64,000 nucleotides of DNA from Arthrobacter sp. CJ23 (lineage in GTDB: Bacteria > Actinomycetota > Actinomycetes > Actinomycetales > Micrococcaceae): NCBI RefSeq assembly GCF_024741795.1, contig NZ_CP102950.1, positions 1,488,001 through 1,552,000 on the forward strand. The letters are read 5' to 3'. The notes below the pieces were generated by a model, which had not been told where the DNA came from, made no database searches, and was given only the letters and a program-made list of their open reading frames with translations. This document shows positions 18,131 to 26,999 of the stretch, one piece after another. Numbering within the stretch: position 1 is the first letter of the stretch; each line of letters begins with the position of its first letter. The position numbers and the translations under genes are program-made.

Positions 18131-18167
18131 GCGGCTCCGGAGGGGCCGTCGGGGTGATACTTGTCCG

Positions 18168-18842
18168 ATGGGTTCCCACAACGCAACGCGTGCTGAACTG
18201 CTTCGCAGTCTCGCCGAAGAAATACCCGCCACGGGCGCAGGCTTCACGCTCGTAGCTGTCGACGGCGTTGACGGAAGCGGCAAGTCAACCTTCGCAGATG
18301 CCCTGGCCGAGGAGCTCGGGCGCCGGGGGAATCCGGTGGTGCTGATCCGGGTGGATGACTTCCACAATCTCCGGGCCGAACGGTACCGCCTGGGCCGCGA
18401 CTCGCCTGCCGGGTTCTGGCTCGACAGCTACGACTACCAGGCCCTGCGGCGGAACGTGCTGGACCCCTTCGGCCCCGGGGGAGATGGCCGCTACAAGGCG
18501 ATTGCCACGGATCTTGAACGCGACCGGTACGTCGACATGGAACAGCAGCAGGCCTTGCCCGGGACCATTGTTGTGGTGGAGGGCATGTTCCTGCACCGGG
18601 ACGAGCTGGCAGGGCGCTGGAACTACTCCGTCTTCCTCGACGCTCCGTTCAGCGAAACCGCTTCGCGCATGGCTGTCCGCGACGGCAGCCCCGGCGATCC
18701 TGAGCATCCCGGCATGAGGCGGTACGTCCAAGGACAGCGCCTGTATTTCCAGGCGTGCAAACCGTGGCTGAGGGCTGACCGGATCGTCGACAACAGCGAC
18801 TGGTCCCGTCCAGCGGTGGTGGGCTCCGTAGCAGGGCACTGA
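18168..18842 (+). CDS. P-loop nucleoside kinase, uridine kinase-like
   Basis: 224 residues from ATG 18168. The Walker A loop VDGVDGSGKST (31-41) is followed by VVLIRVDDFHNLRAERYRLGRDSP, the substrate-binding DDF region, and by TIVVVEGMFLHRDELAGRWNYSVFLDAPF as Walker B and lid. This layout matches uridine kinase/phosphoribulokinase-type enzymes. It probably phosphorylates a nucleoside or similar small metabolite; the substrate is not proven. It stands alone between YibE/F and dusB. Confidence 0.78.
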   Translation: MGSHNATRAELLRSLAEEIPATGAGFTLVAVDGVDGSGKSTFADALAEELGRRGNPVVLIRVDDFHNLRAERYRLGRDSPAGFWLDSYDYQALRRNVLDPFGPGGDGRYKAIATDLERDRYVDMEQQQALPGTIVVVEGMFLHRDELAGRWNYSVFLDAPFSETASRMAVRDGSPGDPEHPGMRRYVQGQRLYFQACKPWLRADRIVDNSDWSRPAVVGSVAGH

Positions 18843-18897
18843 CAGCGGTGCGACTGGCCGTCGTCGACGATTTGCCCCGCTTTGCGACAATGGATGG

Positions 18898-20079
18898 GTG
18901 ACTGTAGTAGCAACACCCCCTGCGCCCAAGCTCGAACTGCCCCCGCTGCAGCTGGGCAGGATCACCGTGGACACCCCCGTGATCCTGGCTCCCATGGCCG
19001 GCATCACCAACTCGGCGTTCCGCCGCCTGTGCCGAGAATACGGCGGCGGCCTGTACGTGGCCGAGATGGTGACCTCCCGTGCCTTGGTTGAGCGCACCCC
19101 GGAGTCGCTGCGCATCATCTCGCACGATGACGACGAAAAGGTCCGCTCCGTGCAGCTCTACGGCGTGGACCCGGTGACCGTGGGGCAGGCAGTCCGCATG
19201 CTCGTCGAGGAAGACCGCGCGGACCATATCGACCTCAACTTCGGCTGCCCCGTGCCCAAGGTCACGCGGCGGGGCGGCGGCTCGGCCCTGCCCTGGAAGA
19301 TCGACCTCTTCACCTCGATCGTGCAGACCGCCGTCAAGGAAGCGTCCAAGGGCGACATCCCGCTGACCATCAAGATGCGCAAGGGCATCGACGAGGACCA
19401 CCTGACGTACCTCGAGGCGGGACGCATTGCCCGCGATTCCGGCGTCGCCGCAGTCGCCCTGCACGGCCGCACCGCAGCACAGTTCTACTCCGGCCAGGCC
19501 GACTGGTCCGCCATCGCCCGCCTGCGCGAGGCCCTCCCGGACGTTCCCGTGCTGGGCAACGGCGACATCTGGTCCGCCGAGGATGCCGTGCGCATGGTCC
19601 GTGAGACCGGGATCGACGGCGTGGTGGTGGGCCGCGGCTGCCAGGGCCGCCCCTGGCTCTTCGGCGACCTCCAGGCCGCCTTCGAAGGCAGCGAGCACCG
19701 CCACCGCCCGGGACTGCGCCAGGTGGCCGAAGGCGTCTACCGGCACGCCGAACTCATGGTCGAAACCTTCGGCAACGACGAATACAAGGCCCTGCGCGAA
19801 ATCCGCAAGCACATGGCCTGGTACTTCAAGGGCTACGTGGTGGGCGGGGAACTGCGCGCCAAGCTGGCCACCGTGCCCACCCTGGCCGTGCTGCGCGAGC
19901 TCCTCGAGCAGCTGGACATGGACCTGCCGTACCCCGGCAACGATTCGGAGGGCCCGCGCGGCCGCGCCGGCTCGCCCAAGAAGCCTGCCCTGCCCAAGGA
20001 CTGGCTGCTGAGCCGGCAGATGGACGCCGAGCAGACCCGCGACATCGCCGCCGCGGAACTGGACGTTTCAGGCGGCTAG
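18898..20079 (+). CDS. dusB: tRNA-dihydrouridine synthase B
   Basis: 393 residues from GTG 18898. The FMN-dependent TIM barrel starts PVILAPMAGITNSAFRRLCREYGGGLYVAEMVTSRAL, and the catalytic cysteine C117 is in LNFGCPVPKVTRRGGGSAL. VALHGRTAAQFYSGQADW and VLGNGDIWSAEDA complete the barrel, followed by a helical tRNA-binding C-terminus. It reduces specific uridines in tRNA D-loops. The gene sits close upstream of dgt and dnaG, an order often seen in Actinobacteria. It may be leaderless, since GACAAT is just ahead of the start. Confidence 0.93.
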   Translation: MTVVATPPAPKLELPPLQLGRITVDTPVILAPMAGITNSAFRRLCREYGGGLYVAEMVTSRALVERTPESLRIISHDDDEKVRSVQLYGVDPVTVGQAVRMLVEEDRADHIDLNFGCPVPKVTRRGGGSALPWKIDLFTSIVQTAVKEASKGDIPLTIKMRKGIDEDHLTYLEAGRIARDSGVAAVALHGRTAAQFYSGQADWSAIARLREALPDVPVLGNGDIWSAEDAVRMVRETGIDGVVVGRGCQGRPWLFGDLQAAFEGSEHRHRPGLRQVAEGVYRHAELMVETFGNDEYKALREIRKHMAWYFKGYVVGGELRAKLATVPTLAVLRELLEQLDMDLPYPGNDSEGPRGRAGSPKKPALPKDWLLSRQMDAEQTRDIAAAELDVSGG

Positions 20080-20144
20080 CGCCAGTCGTGGAAGACTGGC
20101 TTGCATAGGCACCGTTCGAGCGGCGCCGGAGGAGGCAGATACCC

Positions 20145-21476
20145 ATGGGAACTGAAGCGATGTCTGCACTGGGCCAAACCGGAGCGCTGGGCCGCGCCGG
20201 AAGCGGGTCCGGATCCACATCCGGCTACACGGAGGCCGACTCCGCGCGCTGGGTGGAGGAGCCCCGCAAGAACACGTACCGCTCTGACTTCGAACGGGAC
20301 CGCGCCCGCGTGCTGCACTCCTCGGCCCTGCGCCGCCTGGGCGCCAAGACGCAGGTGGTGGCCCCGGATACCGACGACTTCGTCCGGACCCGGCTGACCC
20401 ACAGCCTGGAGGTGGCCCAGGTGGGCCGCGAACTCGGCCGTTCCCTGGGCTGCGACCCCGACGTCGTGGACACCGCGTGCCTGAGCCACGACCTCGGCCA
20501 CCCTCCCTTCGGCCACAACGGCGAATCCGCCCTCAACGAGGTCGCCCACGCGATCGGCGGCTTCGAGGGCAACGCCCAGACCCTGCGCCTGCTGACCCGG
20601 CTGGAGCCGAAGGTCCTCTCCGCCGACGGCCAGCCCGCTGGGCTCAACCTCACCAGGGCGAGCCTGGACGCCGCGTCCAAGTACCCGTGGTCCGCCGTCG
20701 ACGCCCCCGTCATCCACGGCCACCGGACCAGCAAATTCGGCGCCTACGAGGACGACCTCCCGGTCTTCACCTGGCTGCGCGAAGGTGCCAGCGGCAACCG
20801 CTCCTGCATCGAGGCCCAGGTGATGGACCTCGCAGACGACATCTCCTACTCCGTCCACGACGTTGAAGACGCCATTGTGGCCGGCCACTTCCAGCTCAAA
20901 TGGCTGGACAATCCGGACCACCGTGCCCGCGTGGTGGGCTACACGCGGCAGTGGTACTTGCCGCACAACGATCCCGCGGACATCGACGCCGCACTGGCAC
21001 GACTCGAGGCGACCCAGGTGTGGGTCCGGGAAGCCGACGGCAGCCGCAAGTCCATGGCCGCGCTGAAGGACATGACCAGCCAGCTGATCGGCCGCTTCTG
21101 CCAGAGCGCCATGGAGACCACCCGCAGCCACTTCGGCCCGGAGAACCTCACCCGCTACAGCGCCGAGCTCATGGTCCCCGAGGACACCGTGACCGAAATC
21201 GCCGTGCTCAAGGGCCTCGCCACCACCTTCGTGATCTCCACCGACCACCGGCAGCCGGTCTACGAGCGGCAGCGCGAAGTGCTGCACGCCCTGGTGGGCG
21301 TGCTCAACGCCAGCGGTGACCGGCACCTGGAGCCGATGTTCGCCGCGGACTGGCGGGAAGCCCCCGACGACGCCGCGCGGCTCCGCGTGGTCATCGACCA
21401 GGTGGCCTCGCTCACCGACGGTTCCGCCCTGGCCACGTACGAACGCCTCGTGGGCAGCCTGCCTTCGCTCTGGTAA
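20145..21476 (+). CDS. dgt: Deoxyguanosinetriphosphate triphosphohydrolase-like protein
   Basis: 443 residues; GGAGGAGG lies 9 nt before ATG 20145. The HD domain is clear: RLTHSLEVAQVGRELGRSL supplies the first His, and CLSHDLGHPPFGHNGE the HD pair and following His ligands, all coordinating a divalent metal. The YRSDFERDRARVLHSSALRRLGAKTQV segment before it is typical of the dGTPase family. It hydrolyses dNTPs to nucleosides and tripolyphosphate and thereby tunes dNTP pools. The adjacency to dnaG fits a role in replication. Confidence 0.92.
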   Translation: MGTEAMSALGQTGALGRAGSGSGSTSGYTEADSARWVEEPRKNTYRSDFERDRARVLHSSALRRLGAKTQVVAPDTDDFVRTRLTHSLEVAQVGRELGRSLGCDPDVVDTACLSHDLGHPPFGHNGESALNEVAHAIGGFEGNAQTLRLLTRLEPKVLSADGQPAGLNLTRASLDAASKYPWSAVDAPVIHGHRTSKFGAYEDDLPVFTWLREGASGNRSCIEAQVMDLADDISYSVHDVEDAIVAGHFQLKWLDNPDHRARVVGYTRQWYLPHNDPADIDAALARLEATQVWVREADGSRKSMAALKDMTSQLIGRFCQSAMETTRSHFGPENLTRYSAELMVPEDTVTEIAVLKGLATTFVISTDHRQPVYERQREVLHALVGVLNASGDRHLEPMFAADWREAPDDAARLRVVIDQVASLTDGSALATYERLVGSLPSLW

Positions 21477-21554
21477 CCCATGCTTTGTTCGCTCTGAATG
21501 TCCAAGCGTAGGTCCAGCCAAGGTGCAATTTAGATCTAAGACTAGACTTATCAG

Positions 21555-23504
21555 GTGGCTGGCCTGATTAAACGTGAAGATATCGACGAAGTACGCCAGC
21601 GCACGGACATCAAGGAAGTCGTTGACGGCTACGTCACCCTCAAGGGTGCCGGGCTGGGCACGTACAAGGGCCTGTGCCCCTTCCACGATGAGCGCTCGCC
21701 TTCCTTCACCGTCCGCCCCCAGGTGGGCCGCTACCACTGCTTCGGCTGCGGCGAGGACGGCGATGCCATCTCCTTCGTCCAGAAGATGGACCACACCTCC
21801 TTCCACGAGGCCGTGGAGAAGCTCGCCGCCCGGATCGGCTATGAGCTGCGCTATGAAGACGGCGGCAGCGGCCCCAACCGCGAGGAAGTCGGCAAACGCC
21901 AGCGGCTCCTGGACGCCCACAAAATCGCCGACGAATTCTTCCGATCCCAGCTCCTGACGCCGGGGGCCGCCGAGGGCCGGAACTTCCTGGACGGCCGCGG
22001 CTTCGACCGCGCCGCCGCGGAACAGTTCGGCGTCGGCTATGCGCCGCAAGGCTGGGATGCCCTCCTGAAGCACCTCCGCGGGCGCGGCTTCACGGACCAG
22101 GAACTCAAACTCACTGGCATGTTCTCCGAGGGCAACCGGGGCATCTACGACCGCTTCCGGGGCCGGCTCATCTGGCCCATCCGGGACATCGCGGGCGACA
22201 CCATCGGCTTCGGCGCCCGCAAGCTCTACGAGGACGACCAAGGCCCCAAGTACCTGAACACCCCCGAGACCACCCTCTACAAGAAGTCCCAGGTCCTCTA
22301 CGGGATCGACCTCGCCAAGCGGAACATTGCCAAGGAGCGCCAGCTGGTGGTGGTGGAGGGCTACACGGACGTCATGGCCTGCCACCTGGCCGGAGTCGCC
22401 ACGGCCGTCGCCACCTGCGGCACCGCGTTCGGTACGGAGCACATCAAGATCGCCAGGCGCCTGCTGTCCGACGACGGCAGCGGGGGAGAGGTCATCTTCA
22501 CCTTCGACGGCGACGCCGCAGGCCAGAAGGCCGCCTTGCGCGCCTTTGAGGAGGACCAGCGGTTCACCGCCCAGACCTATGTGGCCGTGGAACCCACCGG
22601 GGCGGACCCCTGCGATCTGCGCCAGACCCGGGGCGACGCCGCCGTGCGGGAACTGATCGGCAGCCGCCGTCCGCTGTTCGAATTCGCCATCAAGGCCGCG
22701 CTGAGGCGTCACAACCTGGACACCGTGGAAGGCCGCGTGGCAGCCCTGCGCGAGGCGGCCCCCGTGGTGGCCCAGATCCGCGACGCCGGCATGCGCCCGG
22801 CCTACACGCGGGAACTTGCGGGCTGGCTGGGGACGCCCATCGAGGAAGTCAGCCGCTCCGTGGGCGCCGCGGCCAAGCGCGCGGCCACCGGCGGGCAGCC
22901 GCCGTCAGGCACGTCCGCGGCGGCTGCGCAGCAGCCCCGGGGTTCTGCCGCGGACGGACAGGCAGCCCCAGGCCAGGCAATGGCGGGGCAGGCAGCGGGA
23001 GCACCGCCGTCGGGGGCTCCCGCCTTCATGCGGCCGGATCCGCGGGACCCGGTGGCGGCCATGGAGCGGCAGGCCCTCGAAGTGGTCCTTCAGGAACCCG
23101 GCGTGCTGGACGGCGCAGCGTGGCCGCAGTTCGAGGCCTCCTACTTCTCCACGCCCGCCTATGCGGCCGTGCACACCGCCATCAGGGCCACCGGCCCCGG
23201 CCCCGCAGCCGATCCCGTGGGCTGGGTGGAACACATCCGCCAGGAGGTCCCGGAGCCGCTGCGGGCCCTCGTGTCCGAACTCGCCGTGACTCCGCTGCCG
23301 GCCAACACGCCCGAGGCCATGCAGCGCTACTGCCGGGACATCCTGGCGCGCCTCTTCGAGCTGCAGATCACGCGGATCAAGGCCGAGAAGATGGGGCAGC
23401 TGCAACGCCTCGATGCCGCGGCACATCCGGAGGACTTCCAGCGCCTCAACCGTGAGCTGATGCAGCTCGAAATGCAGCGCCGCGCCCTTCGCTCGGACGG
23501 CTGA
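21555..23504 (+). CDS. dnaG: DNA primase
   Basis: 649 residues from GTG 21555. The CHC2 zinc ribbon is formed by C41, H44, C62 and C65 (CPFHDERSPSF / YHCFGC). The TOPRIM core includes VVEGYTDVMACHLAG near residue 265 and FTFDGDAAGQKA near 315, with the acidic metal ligands. An Ala/Gln/Pro-rich linker at about 450-495 separates the core from the C-terminal DnaB-binding domain. It synthesises RNA primers at the replication fork. Its frame is intact. Confidence 0.96.
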   Translation: MAGLIKREDIDEVRQRTDIKEVVDGYVTLKGAGLGTYKGLCPFHDERSPSFTVRPQVGRYHCFGCGEDGDAISFVQKMDHTSFHEAVEKLAARIGYELRYEDGGSGPNREEVGKRQRLLDAHKIADEFFRSQLLTPGAAEGRNFLDGRGFDRAAAEQFGVGYAPQGWDALLKHLRGRGFTDQELKLTGMFSEGNRGIYDRFRGRLIWPIRDIAGDTIGFGARKLYEDDQGPKYLNTPETTLYKKSQVLYGIDLAKRNIAKERQLVVVEGYTDVMACHLAGVATAVATCGTAFGTEHIKIARRLLSDDGSGGEVIFTFDGDAAGQKAALRAFEEDQRFTAQTYVAVEPTGADPCDLRQTRGDAAVRELIGSRRPLFEFAIKAALRRHNLDTVEGRVAALREAAPVVAQIRDAGMRPAYTRELAGWLGTPIEEVSRSVGAAAKRAATGGQPPSGTSAAAAQQPRGSAADGQAAPGQAMAGQAAGAPPSGAPAFMRPDPRDPVAAMERQALEVVLQEPGVLDGAAWPQFEASYFSTPAYAAVHTAIRATGPGPAADPVGWVEHIRQEVPEPLRALVSELAVTPLPANTPEAMQRYCRDILARLFELQITRIKAEKMGQLQRLDAAAHPEDFQRLNRELMQLEMQRRALRSDG

Positions 23505-23589
23505 GCGGCCCTGGAAACCGCCCCGGGACCCCGTCCGGGAGCCGATTTCGTATTCCGGCAGGGCCCTGTTAAGCTAGTACACGCTTCAT

Positions 23590-23662
23590 TCCTCCGTAGC
23601 TCAATTGGCAGAGCATTCGACTGTTAATCGAAGGGTTACTGGTTCAAGTCCAGTCGGAGGAG
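23590..23662 (+). tRNA. tRNA-Asn (anticodon GTT), copy 1
   Basis: 73 nt without encoded CCA. The acceptor TCCTCCG pairs with CGGAGGA, the anticodon loop CTGTTAA contains GTT, and the T arm ACTGGTTCAAGTCCAGT is intact. Discriminator G73 fits tRNA-Asn. Its own terminator follows. Confidence 0.96.
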
Positions 23663-23672
23663 CTTTAGACGG

Positions 23673-23707
23673 AAATCCCCGCCAGCCGCGTGCTGGCGGG
23701 GATTTTT
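23673..23707 (+). terminator. Intrinsic terminator after tRNA-Asn copy 1
   Basis: 14-bp arms AAATCCCCGCCAGC (23673-23686) and the complement (23692-23705) around CGCGT, followed by TT; the run of T reads ATTTTTCG. Confidence 0.9.
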
Positions 23708-23881
23708 CGTTAAGACCACCCACCACGGCCCTGGACATCCGATGCCAAGGGATTGCCCAGGGCCCCGTGCCCGCCCGCCCGGCCGTGTGTGCCCGCCCGG
23801 TCCGTGCATGCCTCGTGGCCGGCTTCACGGCGCCGATTTCACATTCCGGCAAAACCTTTGCTAAAGTCATAACCGCTTCAT

Positions 23882-23954
23882 TCCTCCGTAGCTCAATTGG
23901 CAGAGCATTCGACTGTTAATCGAAGGGTTACTGGTTCAAGTCCAGTCGGAGGAG
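23882..23954 (+). tRNA. tRNA-Asn (anticodon GTT), copy 2
   Basis: 73 nt, identical to the copy at 23590. The similarity extends upstream into CGCTTCATTCC and the GCCGATTTC..ATTCCGGCA segment about 50 nt earlier, so promoter and gene were duplicated together. Confidence 0.96.
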
Positions 23955-23959
23955 CGCAA

Positions 23960-24001
23960 AGGTCCCGTACCGGCATTCAGCCGGTGCGGGACCTGTTTTT
24001 T
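23960..24001 (+). terminator. Intrinsic terminator after tRNA-Asn copy 2
   Basis: 15-bp arms AGGTCCCGTACCGGC and GCCGGTGCGGGACCT (one G-U pair) around ATTCA, followed by GTTTTTT. The sequence differs from the terminator of copy 1. Confidence 0.92.
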
Positions 24002-24018
24002 GCTCAAAATTTGCTGAT

Positions 24019-24426
24019 TCAGACGAAATCCATTTCCACCTGAAGGAACCGTGCGGCTTCGGCCACGGCGGCCTCGAAGGCCTCCTGTTCGGTGGGCGGC
24101 GTCCTGGGCTCCTTGGGATGCCACTCATGGGCGGCGGAGTGCACGCGCGTGAAGCCGGCACCTGGCGGCGCGTAGAAGATCCCAAAACGCTGCACGGGCC
24201 ACTCGGGAGACGTTTCCGGAGCCACCAGCAATGCTGAGTTGGCCGCCGGATTGAACCACTGGGCGATGGGGCGCCGGCGGTCCTCCGTGAAGAGACCGGC
24301 CGCATAGAGGGCAGCGGACTGGGCGCTCGTCACCGAGCACAGCCGCTCCCACCACAACGGCAGGATGCCGTCATCCCGTCGCTGCCACGGGGCCGGGAGA
24401 GGGTGCAGTTCCTGCCAATGGGGCAT
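24019..24426 (-). CDS. Uncharacterised 135-residue protein
   Basis: I do not recognise the family. The sequence has no signal peptide or membrane segment; it is Trp- and Pro-rich (MPHWQELHPLPAPWQ, LPLWWERLC, HEWHPKEPRTPP) and ends in an acidic amphipathic helix (EQEAFEAAVAEAARFLQVEMDFV). Codon use resembles that of its neighbours. It is convergent with the second tRNA-Asn and preceded by a GC-rich hairpin, so it is probably transcribed alone. Confidence 0.6.
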   Translation of the reverse strand: MPHWQELHPLPAPWQRRDDGILPLWWERLCSVTSAQSAALYAAGLFTEDRRRPIAQWFNPAANSALLVAPETSPEWPVQRFGIFYAPPGAGFTRVHSAAHEWHPKEPRTPPTEQEAFEAAVAEAARFLQVEMDFV

Positions 24427-24442
24427 GTTTCAACTTTATCGC

Positions 24443-24489
24443 CGGGCTCCCGCAGGCAACAGGGCCGCAGGCCCGCCTGCGGGAGCCCG
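24443..24489 (-). terminator. 15-bp-arm hairpin between two minus-strand genes
   Basis: CGGGCTCCCGCAGGC (24443-24457) and its exact complement (24475-24489) enclose a 17-nt loop. There is no T run, so it may be a Rho-assisted terminator or stabilising hairpin for the MFS operon transcript. Confidence 0.55.
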
Positions 24490-24501
24490 CTTGGCTATTC
24501 C

Positions 24502-24687
24502 CTAGTCCCGGTTCCAGGGGCCGGGATTGATCCGGTAGAGGACGGCCGCCCCCACGACCGCGCCCAGGAGGGCGCCCGGGACGGCCATGCCGGCCGCGCG
24601 GCCCAGCAGGGCACCCACGACGGCGCCGAGCACGGCACCGAGGAAGAGTCCCCGGCCGTTGCGGTGCGGCTTTCGTGCCATGGCCAT
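24502..24687 (-). CDS. 61-residue Gly/Ala-rich small membrane protein
   Basis: After a basic N-terminus (MAMARKPHRNGRG) come two hydrophobic segments built from GAVLGAVVGALLG and GALLGAVVGAAVL, a glycine-zipper pattern, then a short polar tail. The ATG overlaps the stop codon of the MFS gene by one base (TAATG), which argues for translational coupling and for the reality of this small gene. It may be an accessory subunit of, or modulate, the exporter; this is inference from position only. Confidence 0.65.
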   Translation of the reverse strand: MAMARKPHRNGRGLFLGAVLGAVVGALLGRAAGMAVPGALLGAVVGAAVLYRINPGPWNRD

Positions 24688-25910
24688 TAGTGGATCGAGG
24701 GAACGGTGCGCGGCCGCACCACCAGCCACAGTGCGGCGATGGCGGCAGCGATGCAGACGGCCTGCACCGTGCCCATCGGAATCGCCGTGTTGACTCCCAG
24801 TGCGCCGACCACGGGCGGGACAATTCCGGCCATCATGAACTGTGCGGCGCCCAGCAGGGATGCGGCCGTTCCGGCCTGGGCGCCGTGGTTGGCCAGGGCG
24901 AGCACCTGGACGCAGGGGAACATGAACCCGGTGGCGCAGATGTAGAACCACAGCGGGATCAGGATTCCCCACAGGCCGAAGTGGAGCAGGTCGAACGCCA
25001 CGATCAGTCCCGCCATCAACAGCATGAAGGCGGTTGCTCCGGCCATGATCCACTGCGGCGCGATCCGCTTGATGGCCCGCGAACTGATCTGCACGCCCGC
25101 CACGATGCCCAGTGAGTTGATGCCGAACAGCAGGCCGTAGGCCTGCGGGGAGAAACCGTAGACATTCTGGAACAGGAAGGTGGACGCCGAGAGGTAGGCG
25201 AAGAGTCCGCCGAAGTTCAGGCTGCCCACCATGAGCATGCCGATGAAGACGCGGTCCGTCAGGACGGTCTTGTACCTCTGGCCGGCCGTGGTGGTGGACG
25301 TGCCGCGCAGTTCGGCGGGAAGAGTCTCGCGGATCAGGAAGATCGACGCGATGATGACCAGCGATCCATATCCGGCCAGGAAGTAGAAGATGCCGGGCCA
25401 GGGCGAGATGAGCAGCAGCTGCGAACCGATGACCGGAGCGAGGATGGGCGCCAGGCCGTTGACCAGCGACATCCGGGAGAACATGCGCACCATGGCGTAG
25501 CCGTGGAAGAGGTCGCGCACCATGGCCATGGCAACGACGCCGCCGCCTGCCGCGCCCACGCCCATCAGGACGCGGAACAGGGACAGTGTGCCGATGTCCG
25601 TGGAGAGTGCCGCCCCCACCGACGAGGCGATGTGCAGTGCGGTGGCCAGGATGAGGGGCACACGGCGGCCGAATTTGTCGCTGAGCGGCCCCACCACGAG
25701 CTGGCCGAGGCCAAAGCCCACCGTGGTTCCGGTCAGTGTGAGCTGGATCGCGGCGGCGGACACTCCGAAGCTCTGCTCCAGGGCGGGGAAGGCGGGAAGG
25801 TATAGGTCCACCGTGAAGGGACCCAGGGCGGTCAGTGCGCCCAGGAGAAGGATGTAGAGGAGTTTTTCGCGTTTGTTCAGGGAGTTGCCCGGAGGTGTGG
25901 GACTGGTCAC
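24687..25910 (-). CDS. MFS multidrug exporter, Bcr/CflA family
   Basis: 407 residues from GTG 25910, with AGGA upstream; a longer frame to 26072 is Pro/Arg-rich and overlaps the divergent holin-like gene's leader, so it is rejected. There are twelve predicted helices. The DHA1 signature appears as GQLVVGPLSDKFGRRVPLILA after helix 2, and ALTALGPFTVDLYLPAFPALEQSFG is the typical Bcr/CflA helix 1. It is expected to be a proton-driven drug efflux pump in the cytoplasmic membrane. It is coupled to the 61-residue gene downstream. An AT-rich TATAAATA at about 25937 (minus strand) may be its -10. Confidence 0.87.
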   Translation of the reverse strand: MTSPTPPGNSLNKREKLLYILLLGALTALGPFTVDLYLPAFPALEQSFGVSAAAIQLTLTGTTVGFGLGQLVVGPLSDKFGRRVPLILATALHIASSVGAALSTDIGTLSLFRVLMGVGAAGGGVVAMAMVRDLFHGYAMVRMFSRMSLVNGLAPILAPVIGSQLLLISPWPGIFYFLAGYGSLVIIASIFLIRETLPAELRGTSTTTAGQRYKTVLTDRVFIGMLMVGSLNFGGLFAYLSASTFLFQNVYGFSPQAYGLLFGINSLGIVAGVQISSRAIKRIAPQWIMAGATAFMLLMAGLIVAFDLLHFGLWGILIPLWFYICATGFMFPCVQVLALANHGAQAGTAASLLGAAQFMMAGIVPPVVGALGVNTAIPMGTVQAVCIAAAIAALWLVVRPRTVPSIH

Positions 25911-26095
25911 GGTTACCAATCCTAGGGCCGCAAGATCATATTTATACAGGGCCGGACTGGCGCGCCGTGGCGCAGTTCCGGAATTCGCGGAGGAGCCTGA
26001 ATGATAGTTTTGGGGACAGGCACGCGCGGGCCCGGTTTTTCGTGCCGGCGCAGCCGCAGGACACGAATCCAAGAGGAAGCAGCAGGGCGGAACCG

Positions 26096-26944
26096 ATGAG
26101 TGGACGTCACACCGGCAGGACGGGGCGGGGGCCGGGAATCCGTGCGCTCCCGAAGACCCTTAAGCTCGTCGCACGTCTTGCGCCCCGGCAGCTCAATGAC
26201 GAGATCAACCTGGCCAAGGCGGAGCTCAAGCGCAAGGGCATCCAGCTGGGCATCGCGGGGGCCTTCTTCGGGGTCGCCCTGGTCTTCGTCTCCCTTCTTG
26301 TCATCGCCCTCGTGGTCGCGGCCGTCATGGGCCTGGCTACCGTCATGCCCGCCTGGCTTGCTGCACTGCTTGTCGCGGCGTTCTTCCTGCTGATCGTGCT
26401 GATTGGCGGCCTGATCGGACTACAAAAGTTCAAGAAGGCCCTGCCGCTGCTTCCCGAGAAAACCATCCTGGGGCTCAAGCACGATCTTGGCATCGCCAAG
26501 GAGGGCACCGCCTTCGACGCGACGTCGCTTGATCCGGCGTCGGAGGCTGCACAGGCGGCCAAGGCCGCCAAGGCTGCGGCAGCGGAAGCCGCCAGGGCAG
26601 AGAAAGCAGCGAAGGCCGCCGCCGCTGCCGCCGACGCGCCCCGGCCGGTCAGCGAAGAGGAACTTGAAAGCCGGCTGAAGCAACGCCGCGAGCACCTCGC
26701 CAATGTCCGCGACCAGCTCGGCGTCGAACTCGATGTCAGGACACAGGGCAAGGCGTTGCTGGACGCGGCGGGGGAGCAGTTCCGCACCGGCAGCCAGTTC
26801 GCTTCCAGCAAGCTGGCCGACCTTGCCGGTTCCGTTCCTTCTGGACTTACTGAGCGGCTGGCCGCACGGTGGAAGGATCTGCTGGCATTCGCCGCAGCCG
26901 GCACCGTCCTGGTGCTTGCGCTGCGGAAGCTGCTCAGGAAGTAG
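26096..26944 (+). CDS. Holin-like membrane protein (putative actinobacterial Holin-X/DUF1469)
   Basis: 282 residues. The N-terminal part contains LNDEINLAKAELKRKGIQLGIAGAFFGVALVFVSLLVIALVVAAVMGLA, two adjacent membrane helices typical of the DUF1469 family, then a second pair to about residue 115. A long Ala/Lys coiled-coil stretch follows (about 145-185), then a helical domain and a last membrane segment near the C-terminus. Despite the family name, chromosomal members are widespread in non-lysogenic actinobacteria and no phage genes are nearby. Its role is unknown, perhaps at the cell envelope. Confidence 0.72.
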   Translation: MSGRHTGRTGRGPGIRALPKTLKLVARLAPRQLNDEINLAKAELKRKGIQLGIAGAFFGVALVFVSLLVIALVVAAVMGLATVMPAWLAALLVAAFFLLIVLIGGLIGLQKFKKALPLLPEKTILGLKHDLGIAKEGTAFDATSLDPASEAAQAAKAAKAAAAEAARAEKAAKAAAAAADAPRPVSEEELESRLKQRREHLANVRDQLGVELDVRTQGKALLDAAGEQFRTGSQFASSKLADLAGSVPSGLTERLAARWKDLLAFAAAGTVLVLALRKLLRK

Positions 26945-26999
26945 CCCGCCCGGCGGATACAGCAGAGCAGCAGTTGCACCGGATCAGGAAGGGGGACAG

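Noticed and set aside
20081..20100. Terminator after dusB (GCCAGTC..GACTGGC)
   Set aside because: A 7-bp stem with no T run 45 bp before dgt; too weak to call, and the genes are probably cotranscribed.
20076..22712. An 878-codon open frame on the minus strand opposite dgt and dnaG
   Set aside because: Composition-driven antisense frame without recognisable domains; both plus-strand genes are certain.
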